Shown here: one piece after another, positions 1 to 8,199 of the stretch | Numbering within the stretch: the first letter of the stretch is position 1 | Layout: every line of letters begins with the position of its first letter | Origin: Pukyongia salina | GTDB taxonomy: Bacteria > Bacteroidota > Bacteroidia > Flavobacteriales > Flavobacteriaceae | Direction: 5' to 3' | Length of the DNA: 64,000 nucleotides | Assembly (NCBI RefSeq): GCF_002966125.1 | Contig: NZ_CP027062.1 | Location: 1,488,001 to 1,552,000, forward strand | Translations under genes and position numbers: made by a program | The notes under the pieces: generated by a model | Told to the model about the DNA's origin: nothing | The model's database searches: none | Seen by the model: only the letters and a program-made list of their open reading frames with translations

Positions 1-25
1 AACCTCCCAATATTGAATAATTGCC

Positions 26-33
26 TAAATTTG
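26..33 (+). promoter_or_regulatory. Promoter -7 box (TAAATTTG) for the TPP riboswitch transcript
   Basis: Exact match to the Bacteroidetes TAnnTTTG box. It would start transcription near position 40, directly at the 5' edge of the riboswitch. No clear -33 TTG at normal spacing is visible. Confidence 0.55.
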
Positions 34-39
34 CATTAC

Positions 40-157
40 ATCTCTAAGGGGTGCTTTTCCCGAGTTAGGTTTTAAATTTTATAAAAAATAATTCTGGTTA
101 GGCTGAGATCATACCCGTTGAACCTGGGCAGGTAATGCTGCCGAGGGAATAAGAACC
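40..157 (+). promoter_or_regulatory. TPP (thiamin pyrophosphate) riboswitch
   Basis: The conserved THI-element blocks occur in order: GGGGTGC at 48-54, CTGAGA at 103-108, ACCC at 113-116, GAACCTG at 120-126, TAATGC at 133-138 and GAGGGAA at 143-149. The AT-rich stretch at 70-95 is the variable P3 region. It controls the downstream TonB receptor, presumably lowering its expression when thiamin pyrophosphate is plentiful. A second small hairpin (AAGAACCG/CGGTTCTT, 151-170) follows immediately and may exchange pairing with the P1 stem. Confidence 0.95.
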
Positions 158-177
158 GGTAACGGTTCTTTCAATGT

Positions 178-212
178 ACCCCTGTTAGATCAAAGATCTA
201 ATGGGTTTTTTT
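178..212 (+). terminator. Riboswitch-linked intrinsic terminator
   Basis: Stem TTAGATC/GATCTAA with loop AAA is extended by ACCC/GGGT and followed by seven T. It lies between the riboswitch and the receptor start, so control is probably by premature transcription termination. Confidence 0.8.
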
Positions 213-269
213 ATGTTTAATAATCAGCAAGAATAACAGCCCCTTTTATTCGTATAAAAAATCTTACGA

Positions 270-2447
270 ATGAAATTGTTATTATCAATTGGTCTTTTTG
301 CGGCAGGATCCTTCACACTATTTGCTCAGCAAACCTCGATCGATACTACAAAAGTTGAAAGCCTGGACGAGGTCTTGATTGAAGCTGTTCGGGTTAAGGA
401 GGATGCTCCCATCACTCAGTCTAATGTAAAAAAGGAAGAGCTCAATAAGCGCAACCTTGGGCAGGATATACCTATCTTGCTCAACTACCTTCCTTCTGTT
501 GTAACGGCCAGTGATGCCGGAGCCGGGGTGGGTTATACCTATATCCGGGTTAGGGGAAGTGATGCTTCGCGAGTAAATGTTACGCTAAACGGGATTCCCT
601 TCAATGATGCCGAAAGTCAGGGTACCTTTTGGGTTAATTTACCCGATTTTGCCTCTTCGGTTCAAAGCTTGCAACTTCAGAGAGGGGTTGGGACTTCAAC
701 TAATGGTTCCGGGGCTTTTGGCGCCAGTTTGAATATTTTAACCGATGGTATTTCTGAAAAAGCCTTTGCGGAGCTGGCTAATTCTTTCGGTTCCTACAAC
801 ACCAGAAAACACACCTTGCGCTTTAGTACGGGATTGCTGAACGAACATTTCGAAGTCTCTGGAAGACTTTCCAATATAGTTTCCGATGGATATATAGATC
901 GTGCTACTTCCGATCTCAAGTCTTATTTCCTTCAGGGGACTTATACCGACACGAATACTTTACTGAGGCTTATCACTTTTGGTGGGCGGGAAGAGACCTA
1001 CCAGGCTTACTTCGGAATAGATGCCGAAACTCTTGCCAACGACCGAACCTTTAATCCGGCTGGCTTGTACACAGACGCGAATGGGAATGTTCGATTTTAT
1101 GATAACGAGGTAGATAATTACGCCCAGGATCATTATCAGCTTTTATGGAACCAGCGATATAACAATAACTGGAGTTCTAACCTAGCACTTAATTACACCT
1201 ATGGCCGGGGTTATTTTGAGCAGTTTAAAGAAGATGCCGACCTGGAATTTCACGGGATCGGAACTTTAGAAATAGGAGATGAGACCGTAGAAACCTCCGA
1301 CCTTATCCGCAGACGATGGCTGGATAATGATTTTTATGCTGTGAATGCAAACGTAAGTTATAAAGAAAGCGACCTTGAGATGACTGCCGGAGCCTTTTAC
1401 AGCCATTACGACGGGGATCATTTTGGAGAAGTGATCTGGGCAAGATTTGCGGGAAATTCACAAATTCGCGACCGATATTATAATGGGAATGGAACAAAGA
1501 ATGAGTTCTCCGTCTTTTCTAAAGCCAGCTGGCAATTTAACGAGACATGGGAGTTTTTTGCCGATCTTCAGGGGCGGTTTATAGATTATAAAACAACCGG
1601 GCTCACATCTGATAAAGTACCGTTGGAAATTTCAGAAACATATAGCTTTTTTAATCCGAAAGCCGGGGTTTCCTTTCAACTGAACCCATATAATCAATTA
1701 TACGCTTCTTATGGAAGAGCCAACCGTGAGCCTAGAAGAAGTGATTTCGAACAAGGAATTTTTACACCCGAAAGCTTAAACGACTTTGAACTGGGCTGGC
1801 GTCTAAATCGAGAAAAGACCAGGATAAGCACCAATGTATATTTTATGGATTACAGGGATCAGTTAGTGTTAACCGGAGCCATAGACGATGTAGGTGCACC
1901 TATCCGTGCTACCAGTGGTAAGAGCTATCGGCTGGGGCTGGAAGTGGATGCAGAATTCATCCTCACGGAGAAAATAAAACTTCGCCCAAATATAGCCCTA
2001 AGTACAAATAAAAATATAGATTTTGTAACCTCCAGAGACGGGGCCTTGGTAAATTTGGGGAATACCAATATTTCCTTTTCTCCCGAAATTGTTGCAGCAA
2101 ATAGTATAGAATATTCTCCTGTGAAAAATCTACAGCTCGCGTTTTTATCGAAGTACGTAGGGGAACAGTATATGGGCAACACCGATAGTGAAGTGTCTAA
2201 ACTGGACGCTTATTTTATTAACGATCTCAATGTGAGCTACCGTATGGAAAATGTGCCTTTGGCAAGGGAAATAGTTATTACCGGACTGGTAAATAACCTG
2301 TTCAATGTAGAATATGTGGCCAATGGGTATTATTTCACCTACGATGACGATTTTAGTAATCCCGGAACCATAACAACCATCGAAGGAGCAGGGTTTTACC
2401 CACAGGCAACAACAAATTTTCTACTTGGAGCAACAATTTTGTTCTAA
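270..2447 (+). CDS. TonB-dependent outer membrane receptor, probable thiamin/precursor uptake
   Basis: This 725-residue protein has a Sec signal peptide ending at FAQ, a plug domain at about residues 35-160 (LNGIPFND, GSGAFGASLNI) and a long beta-barrel ending in the aromatic-terminated strand LLGATILF. TonB-dependent receptors import scarce ligands across the outer membrane using the proton motive force passed on by TonB-ExbBD. Receptors directly under TPP riboswitches in Bacteroidetes are predicted to carry thiamin or its pyrimidine precursor, and that is the basis for the substrate call here. No inner-membrane partner such as PnuT and no thiamin kinase follows, because the next gene is convergent. 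There is no N-terminal carboxypeptidase-like domain of the SusC type. Confidence 0.93.
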   Translation: MKLLLSIGLFAAGSFTLFAQQTSIDTTKVESLDEVLIEAVRVKEDAPITQSNVKKEELNKRNLGQDIPILLNYLPSVVTASDAGAGVGYTYIRVRGSDASRVNVTLNGIPFNDAESQGTFWVNLPDFASSVQSLQLQRGVGTSTNGSGAFGASLNILTDGISEKAFAELANSFGSYNTRKHTLRFSTGLLNEHFEVSGRLSNIVSDGYIDRATSDLKSYFLQGTYTDTNTLLRLITFGGREETYQAYFGIDAETLANDRTFNPAGLYTDANGNVRFYDNEVDNYAQDHYQLLWNQRYNNNWSSNLALNYTYGRGYFEQFKEDADLEFHGIGTLEIGDETVETSDLIRRRWLDNDFYAVNANVSYKESDLEMTAGAFYSHYDGDHFGEVIWARFAGNSQIRDRYYNGNGTKNEFSVFSKASWQFNETWEFFADLQGRFIDYKTTGLTSDKVPLEISETYSFFNPKAGVSFQLNPYNQLYASYGRANREPRRSDFEQGIFTPESLNDFELGWRLNREKTRISTNVYFMDYRDQLVLTGAIDDVGAPIRATSGKSYRLGLEVDAEFILTEKIKLRPNIALSTNKNIDFVTSRDGALVNLGNTNISFSPEIVAANSIEYSPVKNLQLAFLSKYVGEQYMGNTDSEVSKLDAYFINDLNVSYRMENVPLAREIVITGLVNNLFNVEYVANGYYFTYDDDFSNPGTITTIEGAGFYPQATTNFLLGATILF

Positions 2448-2881
2448 TTAGTGATCTGTAAATTGTCTCCGGTTCGTACCGCCCGGTATTGCTGCATGGG
2501 ATAGGCATTTGTATTGGTCTTATGCTGGCCGGTAACAATGTCGTATTCGTTGGCGTCTGCTTCGCAGGGACAGCTGGCAATAATCCCTTCTATGGTCATT
2601 TTAGAGCAGCTACTGGGCACGTGATTGGGGTCACTTAGATCGGAAGCGGTGTAGAGGTCGTTATTTACATTATAGATCACTATTCCCTTGATCCCCTGTT
2701 GGTTAATTATAATGCTATTTCCCGGAAATTTTAGCGGATTGTACTGTGGAAGATTAAGATTGAGATTAAGACTTACCACCGGATCTGTTAAATATGGATT
2801 ATTATCGAGAACTCCTCCATCATCACTTTTACAGGACGCCAGTAAAATCAACGCGCACAGCGCGATTAGCTTTATTTTCAT
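2444..2881 (-). CDS. Rieske-like fold lipoprotein with degenerate cluster motifs
   Basis: The protein starts at the ATG at 2881; a TTG three codons upstream is possible but unlikely. A lipobox (LLASC) predicts a lipid-anchored envelope protein of 145 residues. The C-terminal part follows the layout of small Rieske-type proteins (CSKMTIEG, then SCPCEAD). However, the canonical ligand pairs C-x-H and C-x-x-H are not intact: the first box reads DPNH and the second has Glu where the His should be (CPCE). It probably keeps the fold without a normal 2Fe-2S cluster. Its stop codon overlaps the end of the convergent receptor gene. The function is unknown. Confidence 0.7.
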   Translation of the reverse strand: MKIKLIALCALILLASCKSDDGGVLDNNPYLTDPVVSLNLNLNLPQYNPLKFPGNSIIINQQGIKGIVIYNVNNDLYTASDLSDPNHVPSSCSKMTIEGIIASCPCEADANEYDIVTGQHKTNTNAYPMQQYRAVRTGDNLQITN

Positions 2882-2937
2882 CAATAGCAAATTTTAATTT
2901 TACAAAGTACAAAAAATCGGTAAAAACTATTTTTTAG

Positions 2938-2945
2938 TATCTTTG
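2938..2945 (+). promoter_or_regulatory. Promoter -7 box (TATCTTTG) for greA
   Basis: Exact TAnnTTTG match about 60 bases before greA. The expected start site is near 2951. Confidence 0.6.
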
Positions 2946-2951
2946 ACAAAC

Positions 2952-2978
2952 AAAATCCCGTCGTGTATGGGATTTTTT
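2952..2978 (+). terminator. Terminator-like hairpin in the greA leader (possible attenuator)
   Basis: AAAATCCC pairs with GGGATTTT around a 9-base loop and is followed by T. It lies after the greA promoter and 25 bases before the ATG, so it would be at the very 5' end of the greA mRNA. No plus-strand gene ends upstream that it could serve as a terminator. Confidence 0.55.
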
Positions 2979-3003
2979 GTGTTTTAGTTAAAACGATGAA
3001 GTT

Positions 3004-3480
3004 ATGAGTAAAGTATCATATTATACTGCGGAAGGACTAAAAAAATTAAGAGACGAACTTAATCAGTTAAAGGATGTAGAGAGGCCAAAGGCCTCCCAGG
3101 CCATTGCAGATGCCCGCGATAAAGGTGATTTGAGCGAGAATGCCGAGTACGATGCCGCTAAGGAAGCACAGGGATTGCTGGAGATGAGAATTTCGAAAAT
3201 GGAAGAAATCCTGGCCAATGCGCGACTAATAGACGAATCTGTACTGGATACTTCGAAAGTATTGGTACATTCGAAAGTGAAAATAAAGAACCAGGCTAAT
3301 GGAATGGAAATGACCTATAAGCTGGTGGCTCAGAGCGAGGCCGATTTAAAAACCGGAAAGATTTCGGTGGATTCACCTATTGGAAAGGGCCTTTTAGGAA
3401 AAAAAGTGGGAGATACAGCAGAGATCGTAGTCCCTAACGGTACTTTAAAATTCGATATACTAGAAATTAGCCGCGAATAA
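3004..3480 (+). CDS. greA: Transcription elongation factor GreA
   Basis: GreA rescues backtracked RNA polymerase by stimulating cleavage of the transcript's 3' end through the secondary channel. The 158 residues match the family length. The N-terminal antiparallel coiled coil (about 1-75) carries the acidic tip (DLSENAEYDAAKEAQG), and the C-terminal FKBP-like domain (SPIGKGLLGKKVGD) binds polymerase. The HIT gene starts one base after its stop, so the two are probably co-transcribed. The leader contains a terminator-like hairpin. Confidence 0.98.
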   Translation: MSKVSYYTAEGLKKLRDELNQLKDVERPKASQAIADARDKGDLSENAEYDAAKEAQGLLEMRISKMEEILANARLIDESVLDTSKVLVHSKVKIKNQANGMEMTYKLVAQSEADLKTGKISVDSPIGKGLLGKKVGDTAEIVVPNGTLKFDILEISRE

Positions 3481-3481
3481 A

Positions 3482-3871
3482 ATGGCATCATTATTTACCA
3501 GGATAATCAAAGGAGAGATTCCCTGCCACAAAGTGGCCGAGGATGATAATTTTATTGCTTTCCTCGATATTAATCCCAATACCAAAGGCCATACGCTCTG
3601 TGTTCCGAAGAAGGAAGTTGATAAGCTATTCGACCTGGATGAAGCTACCTACACCGGTTTGATGCAGTTTTCTTACAAAGTTGCCGGTGCACTCGAAAAG
3701 ACAGTACCCTGTAAACGAATTGGTATGGCGGTAGTAGGCCTTGAAGTTCCTCACGTACATGTTCATTTAATCCCTATCAATGCGATGAAGGATATGACCT
3801 TTCAGCATAAAACCGAGGTAAGTGCTGAAGAAATGGCTTCACTAGCTGCCAGGATCGGGGAGAATCTTTAG
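3482..3871 (+). CDS. HIT family (histidine triad) nucleotide-binding protein
   Basis: The 129-residue protein carries the triad HVHVHLIPI near residue 91 and the family N-terminus (FTRIIKGEIPCHKV). HIT proteins of the HinT type hydrolyse AMP-lysine and AMP-N phosphoramidates, and their cellular role is usually not defined. It is translated right behind greA, with a 1-base gap. The minus-strand gene at 3873 converges on it with almost no spacer. Confidence 0.95.
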   Translation: MASLFTRIIKGEIPCHKVAEDDNFIAFLDINPNTKGHTLCVPKKEVDKLFDLDEATYTGLMQFSYKVAGALEKTVPCKRIGMAVVGLEVPHVHVHLIPINAMKDMTFQHKTEVSAEEMASLAARIGENL

Positions 3872-3872
3872 T

Positions 3873-4211
3873 TTATTTCAGAAAGTATATTAACGCAGCA
3901 ATAAGAATCGCATCTATCAGGATGATGATATATGCCAATGGTTTTAATTGGAGCCCCGAGGGTTTTGGATTGGCCAATTTTCTATTGTATTCAAAGATAC
4001 GCTCCAGGTCTTCGGTCCAGCTTACAGGATAGATGGTGGTGTCGCACTTTTTGCAGTGCATGACCGAGTCGATCTCCTTAGAGGCCTTACTATAAAATCT
4101 GTTTTCTTTCTCTATTTGGGTGAAAGTTAGCTCTAAACCATTTTTATCGTAGCATTCCGGGCAGTTGTTATTTAGTTTTGCGGTATGTAGCGTATGGGTT
4201 GTTTCGGTCAT
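3873..4211 (-). CDS. Zinc-ribbon-like membrane protein, unknown function
   Basis: This 112-residue protein has two CxxC pairs (CPEC near residue 15 and CKKC near 53), suggesting a treble-clef or zinc-ribbon site. A single C-terminal transmembrane segment (about 90-110) follows, so the ribbon domain faces the cytoplasm if it is tail-anchored. Its ATG abuts the stop codon of the upstream histidine kinase, implying one transcript and perhaps a shared membrane-associated role. No named family was recognised with certainty. Confidence 0.75.
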   Translation of the reverse strand: MTETTHTLHTAKLNNNCPECYDKNGLELTFTQIEKENRFYSKASKEIDSVMHCKKCDTTIYPVSWTEDLERIFEYNRKLANPKPSGLQLKPLAYIIILIDAILIAALIYFLK

Positions 4212-5375
4212 TTATCGAACAATTTTTAACAAGATCTCCATGGTTGTGCCTTCTCCTAGCGAACTTTTTAAAACCCGGATCTTACCACGGTGATATTCTT
4301 CAATAATTCGTCTCACAAGGGAGAGTCCAAGGCCCCAGCCCCTGGTTTTAGTTGTATACCCGGGATTGAAAACCTTACGGAAGTTTCTTTTCTGAATTCC
4401 TTTGCCGGTATCCGATATCAACAGGCGAGCATACTTGGAGGTGGCTTCTATACTTATAGTCACTCTTCCTTTGCCCTTCATAGCGTCGATGGCATTTTTA
4501 ACCATATTTTCGATGGTCCAGCCGTAGAGTTGTGAATTTAGTTGTACGTAAACAGGATTTACGGGTAAATGAAGTTCGAATTCGATGAGTTTGGAGGTTC
4601 TGCTCTTGAGATAGTCGAAGGATTGTCTCGTTTCGGAAACAATATCCATCTTAGTAAGCGTTGGAGTGGAACCAATTTTGGAGAATCGTTCGGTTATGGT
4701 TTTCAGCCTGTCTATATCCTTCTCCATTTCGGCAATATAACTGGCATTTACTTTTTCCTGTTTCAATATTTCTGTCCATCCTACCAGAGAGGAGAGCGGT
4801 GTCCCAATTTGGTGTGCGGTTTCCTTGGCCATACCAGCCCAGAGTTTATTTTGTTCAGACGATTTGGAGGTTTGAAAAAAGAAGTAAAGCGCCGTAAAGA
4901 AGAGTAGAATAATCAATATGAGGGCTATGGGGTAATACTTTAACTTATTGATTATAGGTGAATTACCGTAATAAATTGTTTGAAGTACTTCGTCTTTGAA
5001 GCGTATTTCGATGGGTTTGTATTCTGAAGTAAACTGCTCGGCCAGTTGTCTTCTACTGGCGCGCAACTTTTCGGGATCTGTCTCTTTCTCCACAATATTT
5101 CGAACGTCGTACGTATCTTCTTTATGACTGTACACCACCATAGGCGTGGTGCTGTTACTTTGTAATACCTGAAGCACAATATTACTTATGTCTTCGTCTT
5201 CATTGAGATCGGTTTGCTCAAATTCATTCTGGGCAGCTGCCCAGATATGCATTTTATTACGTTCATTATCCTTCAACTGGTTAAAGAACGCATAGGTATT
5301 CCAGAGGATCAATGAGATGATAAAAATGGATAGAAAAACGAAGAACCAACGAAGGAGCGCCTTTTTATTCTGCAT
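4212..5375 (-). CDS. Membrane sensor histidine kinase, orphan
   Basis: The 387-residue kinase has two transmembrane segments (about 9-30 and 150-168) flanking a periplasmic sensor domain. It then has an H-box (AKETAHQIGTPLSSLVGW), N-box (NMVKNAIDAM), G1 (DTGKGI) and G2 (GWGLGLSLVRRI). The H-box starts directly after the second membrane helix without a clear HAMP domain. No response regulator is adjacent; the nearest gene in the operon is the small zinc-ribbon membrane protein. Its target cannot be inferred from this window. Confidence 0.93.
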   Translation of the reverse strand: MQNKKALLRWFFVFLSIFIISLILWNTYAFFNQLKDNERNKMHIWAAAQNEFEQTDLNEDEDISNIVLQVLQSNSTTPMVVYSHKEDTYDVRNIVEKETDPEKLRASRRQLAEQFTSEYKPIEIRFKDEVLQTIYYGNSPIINKLKYYPIALILIILLFFTALYFFFQTSKSSEQNKLWAGMAKETAHQIGTPLSSLVGWTEILKQEKVNASYIAEMEKDIDRLKTITERFSKIGSTPTLTKMDIVSETRQSFDYLKSRTSKLIEFELHLPVNPVYVQLNSQLYGWTIENMVKNAIDAMKGKGRVTISIEATSKYARLLISDTGKGIQKRNFRKVFNPGYTTKTRGWGLGLSLVRRIIEEYHRGKIRVLKSSLGEGTTMEILLKIVR

Positions 5376-5489
5376 ATTTTTTTATTTCTTCTCCAGATAC
5401 CCGGAAGTTCTGGCTGAAGTTCGATAAATATAAAGCAAATATGTTAATATTATTGTGTGCCCAAATTTTTAGAAGCATCGGGGTTTGGG

Positions 5490-5497
5490 TACATTTG
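5490..5497 (+). promoter_or_regulatory. Promoter -7 box (TACATTTG), near-leaderless gene
   Basis: Exact TAnnTTTG match ending only six bases before the ATG at 5504. The transcript would begin at or next to the start codon. Confidence 0.55.
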
Positions 5498-5503
5498 TAG
5501 GCT

Positions 5504-6331
5504 ATGATCACGATCGATCCCAGAGAAATACCTACGCCAAAGTTACACGGTTATTTGCTAGGAGCAGTTTCGCCCCGGCCCATTTGCTTTGCAAGCACTG
5601 TGGATAAGGAGGGATTGGTGAATTTATCACCCTATAGTTTCTTTAATGTTTTTAGTGCCAATCCTCCGGTGATGATCTTTTCTCCTGCGAGGAGGGTTCG
5701 GGATAATACAACCAAGCATACGCTTGAGAATGTTCATCAAACCCGGGAGGTGGTTATTAACATTGTGAGTTACGATATGGTGCAGCAGATGTCGCTTTCC
5801 TCTACCGAATATCCCAAGGAGGTGAACGAGTTTGTAAAGGCTGGTTTTACTCAAATTGCTTCGGAAGTGGTAAAGCCCCCAAGGGTGAAGGAAGCTCCCG
5901 TACAGTTTGAGTGTAAAGTTAATGAGATCGTAGCTCTGGGAAATGAAGGCGGAGCAGGCAACCTGGTGATCTGCGAGGTGGTAAAATTACACCTGAATGA
6001 AAATATACTGGACGAAAACGGGCGAATAGATCCCCTAAAGATCGATACCGTTGCCCGAATGGGAGGCAATTGGTACAGCAGGGCAAAATCGGGCCTGTTT
6101 GAAGTAGAGAAACCCTTAACAACCTTGGGAATTGGTGTGGACGCCTTACCCGAGGGAATTCGGTTCAGTAAAGTACTAAGTGGGAACGACCTGGGGATGC
6201 TGGCGAACGTAGAACAATTACCGGAAGGCGTGGATGCCACCTTGGCGCCTTCAGAAGAAATTCAGAAAAAAGCAAAAAAGAAACTCCTCAATGGTGATGT
6301 TAAAGCAGCCTGGAGTATATTAACAGAATAA
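5504..6331 (+). CDS. Flavin reductase-like (DIM6/NTAB-type) flavoprotein
   Basis: The protein has 275 residues with the flavin reductase-like split-barrel domain over about 10-200 (GAVSPRPICFAST, NLSPYSFFNVFSANPPV, EAPVQFECKVNEI). This domain binds FMN. Members serve as flavin reductases or as oxidoreductases of unknown substrate. The N-terminal residues are already part of the conserved domain, which supports this ATG even though the promoter box leaves practically no 5' leader. The DUF3127 gene follows 21 bases downstream and is probably co-transcribed. Confidence 0.9.
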   Translation: MITIDPREIPTPKLHGYLLGAVSPRPICFASTVDKEGLVNLSPYSFFNVFSANPPVMIFSPARRVRDNTTKHTLENVHQTREVVINIVSYDMVQQMSLSSTEYPKEVNEFVKAGFTQIASEVVKPPRVKEAPVQFECKVNEIVALGNEGGAGNLVICEVVKLHLNENILDENGRIDPLKIDTVARMGGNWYSRAKSGLFEVEKPLTTLGIGVDALPEGIRFSKVLSGNDLGMLANVEQLPEGVDATLAPSEEIQKKAKKKLLNGDVKAAWSILTE

Positions 6332-6352
6332 GAATCACAATTAATAAAAACG

Positions 6353-6727
6353 ATGGAAGTACAGGGAAAAATTAAAATGATAGATGAGACCAAGACCTAT
6401 GGGAACAATGGTTTCAGGAAACGAGAACTGGTTGTTACTACCGAGGAGCAATACCCACAGCATATTATGATAGAGTTTGTTCAAGATAAGACAGATCTTC
6501 TCAATAACTTTAGAGTGGGACAGAATGTAAAAGTAAGTATCAACTTGCGTGGAAGAGAATGGGTGAACCCTCAGGGCGAGACCAAGTATTTTAATTCCAT
6601 ACAGGGATGGCGTATAGAGAATCTCGAGCAGGCCGTATCTGGAGATATGCCTCCTTTACCGCCGGAAGATGCCTTCGAACCCGCAACCGATTTTAACGAA
6701 GAGGATCACGATGATCTGCCGTTCTAA
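6353..6727 (+). CDS. DUF3127 domain protein, putative OB-fold
   Basis: This 124-residue protein matches the DUF3127 family common in Bacteroidetes. It has a compact beta-rich core (about 1-95) with the motif LRGREWVNPQG and an acidic C-terminal tail ending EEDHDDLPF. That tail resembles those of single-stranded DNA-binding proteins, and an OB-fold nucleic-acid-binding role has been suggested for the family, but no role is proven here. A strong terminator follows at 6751. Confidence 0.88.
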   Translation: MEVQGKIKMIDETKTYGNNGFRKRELVVTTEEQYPQHIMIEFVQDKTDLLNNFRVGQNVKVSINLRGREWVNPQGETKYFNSIQGWRIENLEQAVSGDMPPLPPEDAFEPATDFNEEDHDDLPF

Positions 6728-6750
6728 TGATAGTTTTAAAATAAGTTAGG

Positions 6751-6797
6751 ATCCCGCTATAGAATTGCAATGTGTATTCTGTAGCGGGATTCTTTTT
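6751..6797 (+). terminator. Intrinsic terminator after the DUF3127 gene
   Basis: Stem ATCCCGCTA/TAGCGGGAT with an inner AGAAT/ATTCT pair, followed by TCTTTTT. Confidence 0.85.
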
Positions 6798-6808
6798 AAA
6801 TAAGGAAA

Positions 6809-8185
6809 ATGAGTATTACCCGAGCTATAGAAACCATCTTCAAACGGTTTTTACCATCTCCCTTCGCTATTGCGATCATCCTATCGGTAGTAACCATGGT
6901 GCTGGCATTCTTCTTCACTGAAGCACCTAAAGACGAAAATCATTTTCTCGCTATTCTCTCCTGGTGGGAAAATGGAATATGGAACAACGACCTGCTAGTA
7001 TTTGCCTATCAGATGATGCTTATCCTGGTCCTTGGCCACACGCTGGTGCTTAGCAAGCCTGTTAACGGCCTGATACGCAGGCTTACTAACCTGGTAAATT
7101 CCACCCAAAGCGCTGTACTACTTATTAGTTCTACCACCATGCTGGTTTCATTCTTTAACTGGGGCCTGGGGTTGATCTTTGGTGCGATCATGGCTCGCAA
7201 AGTAGCCGATGCAGCCCAGGAAAGAGGATTCCCTATAAATTATCCGCTTGTAGGCGCATCGGGTTATGTGGGGTTTATGATCTGGCATGGCGGAATGAGT
7301 GGATCTGCGCCTTTAAAAGTAGCAGAAAGCGGTCACCTGGCAAGTTTGATGTCTGGAGTGGGAGATTCTACCCTGGCTGCGCAACTTCCGGATGTGGTTT
7401 CCTTTAGTGAGACTATTTTCAGTGGTTTCAATCTTACCCTCTTTCTGGTTATTTTGGTAATAGTACCCCTTTTCCTGTATTTCCTGGGGAAGAAATCAAC
7501 GGCCACAACAATCAACCTTCCTGTTTACAAAGGGCCCATTTATGAGAGTGCAGACGGGAAAGGAGCAGAACGTATCGATCGCTCCCCTGTTTTTGGTATT
7601 TCTTTTGGGATACTTGTTATGATCGCATTTATCTACCAGTATTTCGATGCCATCACACATAATATCATCACGCCCAATATGCTCAATTTTTTTATGTTCG
7701 GGCTGGCTTTGTTGCTTCATGGTAGTTTCAGAAGTTTTTTAAATGCGCTTGAAGAAGCTATAAAAGGGGTGGCAGGGATATTGATACAATTCCCTCTGTA
7801 CTTCGGTATAATGGGTATCATGCGGGACAGCGGGATGATCGTACAAATTTCCGATTTCTTCGTGTCTATCGCCAATGAGACCACCCTTCCCTTATTCACT
7901 TTTTTCAGTGCAGGGTTGGTTAATATCTTCGTTCCCAGTGGCGGAGGACAATGGGCTGTACAGGGCCCGGTGGTGATAGAATCTGCTTTAAAACTGGGGG
8001 TGCCGTTACCTAAGGCAATTATGGCACTTGCCTATGGAGACCAGCTAACAAATATGATGCAACCTTTCTGGGCCTTACCACTACTGGGAATTACCAGGTT
8101 GAAGGCAAAGGAGATTTTACCTTACACTCTAATCGTTATGCTTCTTGGAGGCCTGGTATACCTTGCCGGACTATTAATCATCTAG
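6809..8185 (+). CDS. Short-chain fatty acid transporter (AtoE family)
   Basis: The 458-residue polytopic membrane protein matches the AtoE family throughout, with characteristic segments such as FVPSGGGQWAVQGPV and NMMQPFWALPLLGI near the C-terminus. AtoE-type carriers import short-chain fatty acids such as acetoacetate and butyrate. The hydrophobicity suggests about 12 membrane helices. No acetoacetate catabolic genes (atoDAB) are nearby, so the exact substrate is open. It starts just after the preceding terminator, so it needs its own promoter. Confidence 0.92.
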   Translation: MSITRAIETIFKRFLPSPFAIAIILSVVTMVLAFFFTEAPKDENHFLAILSWWENGIWNNDLLVFAYQMMLILVLGHTLVLSKPVNGLIRRLTNLVNSTQSAVLLISSTTMLVSFFNWGLGLIFGAIMARKVADAAQERGFPINYPLVGASGYVGFMIWHGGMSGSAPLKVAESGHLASLMSGVGDSTLAAQLPDVVSFSETIFSGFNLTLFLVILVIVPLFLYFLGKKSTATTINLPVYKGPIYESADGKGAERIDRSPVFGISFGILVMIAFIYQYFDAITHNIITPNMLNFFMFGLALLLHGSFRSFLNALEEAIKGVAGILIQFPLYFGIMGIMRDSGMIVQISDFFVSIANETTLPLFTFFSAGLVNIFVPSGGGQWAVQGPVVIESALKLGVPLPKAIMALAYGDQLTNMMQPFWALPLLGITRLKAKEILPYTLIVMLLGGLVYLAGLLII

Positions 8186-8199
8186 ACCTCGGAAAACTT

